This document shows positions 5,600 to 12,877 of a stretch of 15,125 nucleotides of DNA, in pieces. A program made the translations under genes and the position numbers. This DNA comes from Treponema sp. (GTDB lineage: Bacteria > Spirochaetota > Spirochaetia > Treponematales > Treponemataceae), in NCBI GenBank assembly GCA_016293005.1, contig JAEDFA010000046.1, positions 1 to 15,125 on the forward strand. The letters are read 5' to 3'. The notes below the pieces were generated by a model. The model was not told where the DNA came from and searched no databases. It saw only the letters and a program-made list of their open reading frames with translations. Each line of letters starts with the position of its first letter. Position 1 is the stretch's first letter.

Positions 5600-8404
5600 A
5601 TGAAAAAAAATATCATCTTTCTTTTTTGTTTTATTGTTTTTATCTTTCCGACTCGCGCTGAAAATACAATTTTTAACTCGTTCTGCGAATATACTCTGGA
5701 AAATGAATGTAAAGTTTTTGTTCTTGAAGATTTTTCAATTCCGCATGTTCGCATTGAACTTTCCATAAAATCAGGTTTTTCTTCTCAAAGAAAAGACGAA
5801 ACGGGATTTTTTTCACTTCTCTTGGAAATTCTTTCGGCTCAAATAAAAAACGCTGATTCAGAAAAAATTCTTTCAAATTTCAGTTCTGTCTGTTCTTCTG
5901 ATTCAATGCGATTTATAATGGAAACTTCTCCATTTTTTTTAGAAAAAGCACTTTATCTTCTTAAAACACAAATTTTCGACGAATCCTTAACAGATTTTTA
6001 CACAAGCGAAAAACTATCCCAAATGAAAACTTCCGTAATGCAATATGTTCAAAGCCCGGAAGGATTTATAAACTCAAGCATTGATTCGCGCGTTTTTTCA
6101 GAGGCGCCTTGGAAGCATGATTCAGGCGTTTATCCTGCAATTTTTTCAAAAGCACAAGTCCCGGAAGTTAGAACAAGCCTTAATAAAATCCGTGAAAATC
6201 ATTTCGGAGGTAGAAATACAGGAATTTTTATAAGCGGAGCGGCAAAAAAAGAAGATGTTTTGACTGTCTGCAAAGAGATTTTTTCACAAATCAGGCAGAA
6301 TACAAAACAACAGGACGATTCTAAAATCGATGTAGAAAATCAGCAGAAAAAATTTGTGCTCCACGACAGCCGTTTTTCCGATGAACTTTCTCAAATTATC
6401 GTTCAGTACAAAACTTCAAACATCACCGAATGTGATGTCATTTCAAAAATGCTCAACGATAATAATTCTTCTTTTAAAACAAAGGCCTTTCTCGACGAAA
6501 AACTTGCGATTCCCGGAACAGAATACATCAATGCCGAAAGCGCGCACAAAAATTCAGTTTCACGCATAATTTTTCAAGTTCTTTCACAAAATTCAAAGAC
6601 AACTCCGTGCGCCCAGTCAGAAATTTTTCTTGATTACACAAAAAATGCTTTTTCTTATGCTACAAAACAGGAATTTGAAAACGCAAAAGATTCTTTAATT
6701 CAGGAGTTCAGGAAAATTTTCTGCAATTCAACAACTTTTATGGATTATCTTGCGCAGTTTTGGGCGGTCAAAGATTTTAATGAATCACAAGAAAAATCGC
6801 TTTCGCTAAAAGAAGAATTTTTAAACGAAATACAAAGAATAAAATCAGTTTCTTTTTCAAACGCAAAAAAAAATTATGAAAACACAGAACCGTTTATTTT
6901 TGTGCTTATAAACTCAAAGAATTTCAAAAAACACAAAAAAGAATTCCTTGACTTAGGCTACGAGGAAATAAATTTTAAAAATGCTTCCTGGTACACAAAC
7001 AGCCTCTACAAAAATGCCTTAAAAGAAATTCAAAACGAAAAAAAATCGCTTGAAACAAAAGAAAAAAAATTACCACAAGACTTTTACAAAGAATTTGAAT
7101 CTGAAAACAAAAAAAACACTTCATTTTTTACGCTAAAAAATTCTATTCCCGTAACTTTCAAAGAAAACAAAGACAGCGATTCAGCAGTTTTTCTTCTAGG
7201 CATAAAATGCGGAAAACTTTCCAGCAAAAACAACGCGCTTTTTAATTCTGTGATGGTAAATTTACTATGCGAAAATATCCGCCTTGAAGCAGAAAAAAAT
7301 CTTCAGCAAAAAAAGATTACATCAAAACCAGAAATTTCATGCAAAACTGACCTCGCTTTTTCTTCAATTTTAATCCAAACAAAACCGGAAGAACTTGAAA
7401 AAATCATTACAATTGCGTTTTCTTCACTCATAGACTCTGAAATTTTACCGTACACCGTCGACAGAATCGTTTATTCCGTTCAGACTCAAAAAAGACTTTT
7501 TTCCCAAAGCACGCAGAATCAGATGACATCGAAAGCAGTTGAAGCAATATTTAAAAGCAAACGATATAAAAACGCTTTTTCAACCGACGAAGAGATTTTT
7601 CAAATTTCTTTCAACGATATTTTAAAGGCTTACCCGGAATTTTTAAATGCTTCACTTTTTAACATTACAGTTTCAGGAAATTTCAATCCGGAAAAAATTA
7701 ATAGCACGCTGAACAAAACTTTTTCACTCCTTTTAAAACAAAACAATACGAAAAATAATAAATTTTCTTTTGAAAAACCTTCGTTCCCTGAAAAAAACAG
7801 AAAAAGCGTAAAAATTAATCATTATTTTTACACCGATGTAAAGAAAGAAGATGCAGGACCTATGCCGAAAACATTAATTCCAACAAAAAATTTTAATGAC
7901 CCTGTAGAATTTTTCATTAAAAGCCCCGAAGCCAACACGAAAGATTTTACAGTTTTCAACTGCCTGTGCGATTTTCTCAATGAAAGAATGAAAATTTTCG
8001 CAGTTGAAAATGAAATCGCAGAAAATGTTCGCTGTGAAAACGCTGAAATATTTTTTGAATCATCGTATTTTATTTTTTCAGGCGTTTTCCACACAGAAAA
8101 AGCTCTTGAAACCTACAGAAGCGAAATTTCAAAATTAAAAGAAGAATTGAAAGAATCTGAAAATACGGTTCTTCTTCAAATTATAAACAACTGGATTTTA
8201 CAGAACATTTCCAAAACAAAAACTTCAAGCGGAACGGCAGAACTTTTATCAAGCGGGCAGATTCTTTATAAAAATCCGCTCAAATACTTAGACGATTACA
8301 AAATAATTTCAGAAAGCACTAAAGAAGATTTCCTTTTTACGCTTGAAAATTTCTTCCCCGAAACCCCGAATTTTACAATCGTTTCAAAAGACAGCAAAAA
8401 ATAA
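5600..8404 (+). CDS. Secreted M16-family (insulinase-like) protein lacking the zinc motif
   Basis: A 934-residue protein with an N-terminal signal peptide (basic MKKN, hydrophobic 5-17, likely cleavage after TRA at residue 20), so it acts in the periplasm or outside. Two M16-type halves can be traced: about 25-460 (CKVFVLEDFSIPHVRIELSIKSGF, then the DETGFFSLLLEIL helix at 66-78) and about 505-934 (TLKNSIPVTFKENKD, then LGIKCGKLSSKNNALFNSVM), ending with the usual M16 tail (KIISESTKEDFLFTLENFF). Where active M16 peptidases have HxxEH, this protein has S-L-L-L-E (72-76), so the zinc ligands are missing and it is probably not a peptidase by itself; M16 pairs with one inactive subunit are known, but no active partner is nearby. 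Sequence is lysine- and serine-rich. It stands alone and converges on the oxidoreductase gene, whose stop is 29 nt away. Confidence 0.75.
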   Translation: MKKNIIFLFCFIVFIFPTRAENTIFNSFCEYTLENECKVFVLEDFSIPHVRIELSIKSGFSSQRKDETGFFSLLLEILSAQIKNADSEKILSNFSSVCSSDSMRFIMETSPFFLEKALYLLKTQIFDESLTDFYTSEKLSQMKTSVMQYVQSPEGFINSSIDSRVFSEAPWKHDSGVYPAIFSKAQVPEVRTSLNKIRENHFGGRNTGIFISGAAKKEDVLTVCKEIFSQIRQNTKQQDDSKIDVENQQKKFVLHDSRFSDELSQIIVQYKTSNITECDVISKMLNDNNSSFKTKAFLDEKLAIPGTEYINAESAHKNSVSRIIFQVLSQNSKTTPCAQSEIFLDYTKNAFSYATKQEFENAKDSLIQEFRKIFCNSTTFMDYLAQFWAVKDFNESQEKSLSLKEEFLNEIQRIKSVSFSNAKKNYENTEPFIFVLINSKNFKKHKKEFLDLGYEEINFKNASWYTNSLYKNALKEIQNEKKSLETKEKKLPQDFYKEFESENKKNTSFFTLKNSIPVTFKENKDSDSAVFLLGIKCGKLSSKNNALFNSVMVNLLCENIRLEAEKNLQQKKITSKPEISCKTDLAFSSILIQTKPEELEKIITIAFSSLIDSEILPYTVDRIVYSVQTQKRLFSQSTQNQMTSKAVEAIFKSKRYKNAFSTDEEIFQISFNDILKAYPEFLNASLFNITVSGNFNPEKINSTLNKTFSLLLKQNNTKNNKFSFEKPSFPEKNRKSVKINHYFYTDVKKEDAGPMPKTLIPTKNFNDPVEFFIKSPEANTKDFTVFNCLCDFLNERMKIFAVENEIAENVRCENAEIFFESSYFIFSGVFHTEKALETYRSEISKLKEELKESENTVLLQIINNWILQNISKTKTSSGTAELLSSGQILYKNPLKYLDDYKIISESTKEDFLFTLENFFPETPNFTIVSKDSKK

Positions 8405-8433
8405 TTTAAGAATTTCGCCGACGGTTTGTCAGA

Positions 8434-9483
8434 TTAATAAAAAGAATTTTTTATCTGTTTTTTTACTTCTTCGAGAACTTTCAGAGTTTTAATTCCTTCA
8501 GAAAGAGGAGATTTTAATTCTGCTGTTCCGTCTAAAAAATCTACGGCATTTTGAATCATATTTGAAAAATAACCTGTCTTCTTGTTCAGCCTGATTTTTC
8601 TGTCTTTTTCAAGGGAATAAAAACCGGAATACAATTTTGATTCTTTTCTCACAAAAAAATCGCAGAGCGCATTCCCGATTCTAAGTCTGCCTTCAGTACC
8701 CATAATGTCGATTTCAAAACCAAAGTAACGGCTTTTTCCGCTAATCTGAAAATTGACTTCGCTTACATTCGGTAAAACTGCCTTAAACGAAACATATCGG
8801 GCCGTCATTGCTTCTTTTGAATCTTTTAAAAGCCCCGTAAGAATAATTTTTGAAAACTCTGAATCTGAAGACGAGTTCCCTTCAAGCAAAAATTTCACTG
8901 AATCTACAAGATGAGTTCCGTCATGCAGAAGGCTGTAACCACCGTTTTTTTCAGATTCAAGGCTGTAAACTTTCAATCCTGAATCAAGTCGGGCATTTAC
9001 AGAAATTATTTCCCCAAGTCTTGAAAGATTTTTCTTTGCTTCGATGTAGTCTTTTGAAAAACGCCTTTCGTGATTTACCATTACAGGAATATTGCGCTTT
9101 AAAGCTTCTTCCTGAATTTTTAAACTTTGAGAAACTGTGAGTGCAACCGGTTTTTCAAGAATTATAAGTTTTACACCGGCTTTTAATGCAGAAAGCGAAA
9201 CATCAAGATGACTTTCTTCATTTACGGCAATTATTACGATATTCGGTTTTTCCGCTGCAAACAAAAGGGAAGTGTCACTATAAGTTCTGACATTTTTATT
9301 AAATCTTTTAAAATACTCAAGATTCGACATGTCTTTGTCGCAGGCTGCAATAAGTTTTAACCGTTTATTGTTATTTACAGCCATAGTATGGCTTGCCGGC
9401 TGTTCACGCTTTGAATCAAACCCTAGCGAAAAACCGATTCTGCCAGTTCCTATGACTGCAACAGTGTATTTCTGTTTTTTCAT
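8434..9483 (-). CDS. Gfo/Idh/MocA-family NAD(P)-dependent oxidoreductase
   Basis: A 349-residue cytoplasmic dehydrogenase-type protein. The Rossmann fold begins TVAVIGTGRIGFSLG with the dinucleotide motif at 11-17 (G12, G14, G17), continues through ACDKD (47-51) and VIIAVNEESH (83-92), and reaches the family's EKPVAL motif with K111, the residue used in catalysis or cofactor contact. HDGTHLVD (187-194) resembles the family's substrate-side D/H motif. The C-terminal half is the expected alpha/beta substrate domain (MGTEGRLRIGN-like strand). Members act on sugars, inositols or related polyols; substrate cannot be assigned here. It starts 6 nt after the leuA stop on the same strand, with no clear Shine-Dalgarno, so it is very probably read from the leucine-controlled leuA transcript. 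No good terminator follows. Confidence 0.88.
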   Translation of the reverse strand: MKKQKYTVAVIGTGRIGFSLGFDSKREQPASHTMAVNNNKRLKLIAACDKDMSNLEYFKRFNKNVRTYSDTSLLFAAEKPNIVIIAVNEESHLDVSLSALKAGVKLIILEKPVALTVSQSLKIQEEALKRNIPVMVNHERRFSKDYIEAKKNLSRLGEIISVNARLDSGLKVYSLESEKNGGYSLLHDGTHLVDSVKFLLEGNSSSDSEFSKIILTGLLKDSKEAMTARYVSFKAVLPNVSEVNFQISGKSRYFGFEIDIMGTEGRLRIGNALCDFFVRKESKLYSGFYSLEKDRKIRLNKKTGYFSNMIQNAVDFLDGTAELKSPLSEGIKTLKVLEEVKKQIKNSFY

Positions 9484-9489
9484 GCTTTT

Positions 9490-11175
9490 TTATCGGAAAT
9501 TTATAGCACTTACAACAGCGGCAATTCCAGCTCTTCCGACATTAGAACTTTTTCCAACGCCCCAAACCTGTTCACCGTTTTCTTTTGTAATCTGAACATA
9601 AGCGACTGCAAAAGTATTTGAACCTTCTCCAACACTGTGTTCATGGAAAGAAGTAATGTTGAACTGAGGAATCGGAGTCTGTTTTAAACCAAGAACAAAC
9701 GCATCAAGAGGACCGTTTCCAGTTCCAGAAATTGTATATGTTTTTCCTTCCCATTCGATTGTTCCAAGCCCGATTACCTGCTCTTTGTTTGTGCCTCTTT
9801 CGCCTTCGATATGACGCTCGCTGATTTCAAGAACATTTAACGGAGATTTCGTGTTGAGCCACTTTTCTTCAAAAACTGAATAAATTTCTTCTGGTTTTAA
9901 TTCGCGCTGAACTTTATCTGCTGCCTCTTTTACAAGAGAACCGAACACAGGCTGCATTGCTTTTGGAATTATGATTCCGTAATCCTGTTCCATGATGTAA
10001 GCCGCTCCGCCCTTTCCACTCTGGCTGTTAATTCTGATAATTCCTTCATATTGTCGTCCGATATCGTGCGGGTCAAAAGTAAGATACGGAACATCCCAAA
10101 GCGCGTTTTCATCCATTTTTACGCGTGCTGCCATTCCCTTTCTGATTGCATCCTGATGAGAACCGCTGAATGCCGTAAAAACAAGTTCCCCTGAATACGG
10201 AGTTCTAGGATGAATTTCCATTCCTGTAAGACGAGTATACGCTTCTGTAAGCATTGGAATATTTGTAAAATCAAGTTCAGGATCTACGCCTTGAGTATAC
10301 ATATTCATTGCAACAGTAACAATGTCGAGGTTTCCAGTTCTTTCACCATTCCCGAAAAGGCATCCTTCAACTCTGTCTGCTCCGGCTAAAAGTCCCATTT
10401 CACACTGACTTACGCTTTCGCCCCTGTCATTATGATTATGCAGGGAAATTATTACGCTTTCACGGTTACTGATATTCCTTGAAAAATATTCAATTTGATC
10501 TGCAAACTGATTTGGCAACGAACATTCAACAGTTGTAGGAAGATTCAAAATAATTTTATTTTCTTTTGAAGCGCCCCACTCTTTTTTTACCGCCTCACAG
10601 ACTTCCAAAGCATAATCAATTTCTGTAGTGGAAAAACTTTCCGGGGAATATTCAAGACGAATTTCTGTTCCTTCGCTCATCGAAAGACAATTTTTTACGC
10701 AGCGAATTCCGTCAATCGCAATCTGCTTGATTTCTTCTTTTGATTTATTGAAAGTATATTTTCTTTGCGCTGGAGAAGTTGAATTGTAAAGGTGAAAAAT
10801 TGCCTTTTTGCAGCCTTTCAGAGATTCAAATGTTCTTTTTATAAGATGCTCGCGAGCCTGACAGAGAACCTGAAGAGTTACATCCTCTGGAACATGATTT
10901 TCTTCAATAAGACGACGCATAAAATTGAATTCTGTATCGGAAGAACTTGGAAAACCGACTTCGATTTCCTTAAAACCGATTTTTACCAGCAAATCAAAAA
11001 ATTCAAGTTTCTGCTCTACACCCATTGGATTGATAAGAGCCTGATTTCCGTCACGCAAATCAACAGAACACCAGATTGGCGCTTTTTCAATAATTTTATC
11101 TGGCCAAGTTCTATTTTTAAGAGGAACTGATTCAAATGGTTTATATTTTCCTTTTGGCGACATACTGACTTTCAT
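9490..11175 (-). CDS. leuA: 2-isopropylmalate synthase (561-residue class)
   Basis: Condenses acetyl-CoA with 2-oxoisovalerate, the first committed step of leucine synthesis, in the cytoplasm. The protein belongs to the longer LeuA class (KYKPFESVPLKNRTWPDKII at the start). Key sites: DLRDGNQAL with R41 and D42 at the catalytic/metal site, the metal histidines in SLHNHNDRGE (H246, H248), and GCLFGNGERTGN (271-282). The C-terminal part (about 430-561) is the regulatory leucine-binding domain, with GTGNGPLDAF and the final SSNVGRAGIAAVVSAI. The frame is open back to 11256, which would add 27 residues, but those codons read through the attenuator hairpin; the ATG at 11175 is chosen because GGAGG (complement of 11184-11188) lies 8 nt upstream. 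No leuB, leuC or leuD is adjacent. Expression is predicted to be set by leucine through the leader at 11191-11314. Confidence 0.96.
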   Translation of the reverse strand: MKVSMSPKGKYKPFESVPLKNRTWPDKIIEKAPIWCSVDLRDGNQALINPMGVEQKLEFFDLLVKIGFKEIEVGFPSSSDTEFNFMRRLIEENHVPEDVTLQVLCQAREHLIKRTFESLKGCKKAIFHLYNSTSPAQRKYTFNKSKEEIKQIAIDGIRCVKNCLSMSEGTEIRLEYSPESFSTTEIDYALEVCEAVKKEWGASKENKIILNLPTTVECSLPNQFADQIEYFSRNISNRESVIISLHNHNDRGESVSQCEMGLLAGADRVEGCLFGNGERTGNLDIVTVAMNMYTQGVDPELDFTNIPMLTEAYTRLTGMEIHPRTPYSGELVFTAFSGSHQDAIRKGMAARVKMDENALWDVPYLTFDPHDIGRQYEGIIRINSQSGKGGAAYIMEQDYGIIIPKAMQPVFGSLVKEAADKVQRELKPEEIYSVFEEKWLNTKSPLNVLEISERHIEGERGTNKEQVIGLGTIEWEGKTYTISGTGNGPLDAFVLGLKQTPIPQFNITSFHEHSVGEGSNTFAVAYVQITKENGEQVWGVGKSSNVGRAGIAAVVSAINFR

Positions 11176-11183
11176 AATTTTTA

Positions 11184-11188
11184 CCTCC
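11184..11188 (-). promoter_or_regulatory. Ribosome-binding site that fixes the leuA start
   Basis: GGAGG on the minus strand, 8 nt before the ATG at 11175 and just after the attenuator's U run. It decides against the upstream in-frame start at 11256. Confidence 0.85.
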
Positions 11189-11190
11189 GC

Positions 11191-11222
11191 AAAAAAAAGC
11201 CTGCTGCTTAAAGCAACAGGCT
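11191..11222 (-). terminator. Attenuator terminator of the leuA leader
   Basis: On the minus strand, AGCCTGTTGC (complement of 11213-11222) pairs with GCAGCAGGCT (complement of 11198-11207) across a TTTAA loop, with one G-U pair, and runs straight into eight T residues (complement of 11191-11198). It lies 23 nt before the leuA ATG, after the leader peptide, so it can end transcription before leuA. Confidence 0.9.
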
Positions 11223-11242
11223 GTAATTTTCTATTTAAATGA

Positions 11243-11314
11243 TTACACGCTTGCAAACTTTAAGCAGTTTCTACTGTGAGAACATAATAATAGAAGAAGT
11301 AGCGTTTTAATCAT
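11243..11314 (-). CDS. leuL: Leucine leader peptide, 23 residues
   Basis: Reads MIKT, then six leucines encoded CTA CTT CTT CTA TTA TTA, then CSHSRNCLKFASV and TAA. The block of consecutive Leu codons in front of an antiterminator/terminator pair and leuA marks it as a control peptide: its translation, not its product, is what matters. Three different Leu codon types are used (CTA, CTT, TTA), so shortage of more than one Leu-tRNA could be sensed. There is no Shine-Dalgarno; the promoter spacing puts the transcript start on the A of this ATG, so initiation would be leaderless. A four-codon frame (ATG ATG AAA CCA TGA) overlaps the start, but lies upstream of the predicted transcript. Confidence 0.88.
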   Translation of the reverse strand: MIKTLLLLLLCSHSRNCLKFASV

Positions 11315-11320
11315 GGTTTC

Positions 11321-11349
11321 ATCATATATTTTTTACCTGTTTATGTCAA
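11321..11349 (-). promoter_or_regulatory. Consensus-type promoter of the leuA unit
   Basis: TTGACA (complement of 11344-11349), a spacer of exactly 17 nt, and TATGAT (complement of 11321-11326). The -35 box is perfect and the -10 box matches 5 of 6. The seventh base downstream of the -10 box is 11314, the first base of the leader ATG. Confidence 0.85.
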
Positions 11350-11352
11350 CAA

Positions 11353-11374
11353 TAGAATTTCTGCTTAAATTCTA
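11353..11374. promoter_or_regulatory. Inverted repeat abutting the leuA -35 box, possible operator
   Basis: TAGAATTT (11353-11360), 6-nt centre, AAATTCTA (11367-11374): a perfect 8-bp inverted repeat ending 3 nt from the -35 hexamer. It has no T run on either side, so it is not an obvious terminator. Position and symmetry suit a dimeric regulator, possibly an activator. The remaining 11375-11511 is AT-rich upstream sequence of the recombinase gene, with a bulged hairpin near 11399-11422 (AGTGA...TCACT) and no clear promoter. Confidence 0.4.
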
Positions 11375-11511
11375 CCTTAAAAATCCAAGCCTTTTATAAG
11401 TGATAAAGATTTTTATTCACTCCGAAAATAAAATAAGGAAAATTCAACAAAAACGAGTTTTCCAAAATCTGCTTTTTTAAGCAAAAAAATATTTTTTAGG
11501 AATGGAAAAGT

Positions 11512-12830
11512 ATGAAAATCATTAAAACTTCTCATTACCAGATTTATTCAATCAAAAAGTCTAAAAATCTTTACATCAAACTTTTTAATCCGTGTACAAA
11601 CACATGGCTTCCGGGAAAATCATCGGGGACAAACAAAGTTGCAGAAGCGGAAAAAATTGCGATGTCATGGCTTTTAGAAGAACCTGAATCAAAATCTTCT
11701 ATATTAAAAGCAACTTTCATGAAACTGATTTCAAACGAAGAAATTAAAACAAGCGATGCTCAATTCATCTGCAATTATCTAAAAGAAAAAGGACTTATCG
11801 CAAATTTCGTGATTCCGAAAACTATGACAGATATAAAAGCAAGCGAATATTTTCAGAATTTCTTCGACCCAGAAAAATCTGATTTTTTAAAAGAAAAAGA
11901 ACGAATGGGGAAAACAATCTGCCAGAGCACGCTTCAAAACAACACAGGAATCGTAAAAAAATACTGGCTTCCATTTTTAAAAGACAGATTTTTATGCGAA
12001 CTTACAAAAAACGATTTAATTGCGTTCATCGAGCATCTTCAAAATTCAAAAGAAATTATGAACATCACGAAAAAAACGATTGTCTGTACGGGATTTAAAG
12101 TTTTACGCTGGGCATACAAAACTGAAATTCTTGAAAAAGACATTACAGCCGGAATAAAAAATTTCTCAGCAAAATCGCGGGAACGAAAAATTCTTACGCC
12201 GGAAACAATCAAAAAACTTTTTGCATCAGAATGGAACAATCCTTTTGCAAAAGCGGCAAATCTTCTCGCCTACTGCACAGGAATGCGTGCCGGAGAAATC
12301 GTTGCACTCCGTGATGTCGATATCGGAGAAAACTGCATCTACCTTCAACATTCATGGTCGAATTACGACGGTTTAAAATCTACAAAAAGCGGAAAATCAA
12401 GAATCGTCTATATTTATGAAAAAAATCTTCTGGAGCTTTTAAGAAAATTGTGCAAATCAAATCCTAAAAAAAAAATGAAAATTATGTGTTCTATTCGCCT
12501 ACAAACCCAGAAATTCCGATGCGAACCGAAACTCTTCTTCGCGCCTTAAAAAATCAACTTACCAGAATCGGCTTTCCGAAAGAACTTGCAAAAACTATTA
12601 CATTCCACGCGTGGAGACATTACCACGACACTTATCTAAATGGAAAAATCAGTCCTCGAATTCTTCAAAATCAATCAGGGCACTCAATCGAAATGATTGA
12701 AACTTTATACGCAAACCACGAAAAACCAACAGACCAAATTGAACTTTTTAACGCGCAAGAACAGATTTTTGGTCCAGTTCTTGAACCTTCAGTCAAAAAT
12801 ATGTTTAAGTCCATTCAAAATTCACTTTAA
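11512..12830 (+). pseudogene. Tyrosine recombinase (phage-type integrase), split by a frameshift at an A10 run
   Basis: The first frame (11512-12549, 345 codons) carries an N-terminal DNA-binding region, a SAM-like core-binding segment (about 105-215) and the start of the catalytic domain: the first arginine in TGMRAGEIVAL (R259) and the beta-hairpin lysine in STKSGKSRIVY (K292). After codon 318 it enters ten A residues at 12466-12475 and then turns into unrelated sequence. The -1 frame continues the homology (NENYVFYSPTNPEIP, open from 12468, stop at 12828-12830) and holds the rest of the active site: HAWR (12606-12617), SGH (His at 12681-12683) and the nucleophile tyrosine in LYANHEK (12708-12710). 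Joined, the protein would be about 439 residues with the full R-K-HxxR-H-Y set, a normal length. One more A, or two fewer, would restore the frame. It may be dead, phase-variable, or made by slippage. Start ATG has a weak GGAA-type site. No attachment site or tRNA was recognised nearby. Confidence 0.85.
12466..12475 (+). other. Ten-A homopolymer at the recombinase frame break
   Basis: The only point at which the two halves of the recombinase can be joined without loss is this tract: the 0 frame reads AAA AAA AAA ATG, the -1 frame reads A AAA AAT GAA. It contains the A-AAA-AAA pattern typical of -1 ribosomal slippage and is long enough for polymerase slippage or replication-length change. Confidence 0.8.
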
Positions 12831-12838
12831 AACAAAAC

Positions 12839-12861
12839 GAGGCTGCCTTAAAGACAGCCTC
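12839..12861 (-). terminator. Intrinsic terminator of metY
   Basis: GAGGCTGYC/GRCAGCCTC stem of 9 bp around a TTTAA loop (TTAAA at 12848-12852), followed on the minus strand by GTTTTGTTTT. As minus-strand RNA the stem is continuous with one G-U pair; on the plus strand that position is a C/A mismatch and the nearest T run is 10 nt away. It sits 16 nt past the metY stop and 8 nt past the recombinase stop, so weak action in both directions is possible. Confidence 0.75.
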
Positions 12862-12877
12862 ATAACCAAAACTTTTT

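Larger units (their letters stand above)
11191..11314 (-). promoter_or_regulatory. Leucine-responsive transcription attenuator (leuA leader RNA)
   Basis: The leader RNA has the classical parts. Leader peptide with six Leu codons at nt 13-30. Antiterminator arm CUGCUUAAAG (complement of 11258-11267, nt 48-57), perfectly complementary over 10 nt to CUUUAAGCAG (complement of 11204-11213), which spans the loop and both inner stem arms of the terminator. The two structures exclude each other. A ribosome stalled on the Leu codons would leave the arm free to pair and let leuA be transcribed; a ribosome reaching the stop codon (11243-11245) would leave the arm to be skipped and the terminator to form. 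In addition AUGAUUA plus ACGCU at the 5' end (11314-11308, 11305-11301) can pair with AGCGU plus UAAUCAU (11251-11247, 11245-11239), closing the whole leader. The pairings are visible in the sequence; the mechanism is inferred from known Leu, Trp and His attenuators. Confidence 0.88.

Noticed and set aside
11198..12861. The hairpins on both sides of the recombinase (GCTGC-TTAAAG at 11203 and GCTGCC-TTAAAG at 12842) as attachment-site repeats.
   Set aside because: Excision between them would remove the leuA promoter and leader, and each hairpin is fully explained as a terminator with a UUUAA loop. The similarity is short.
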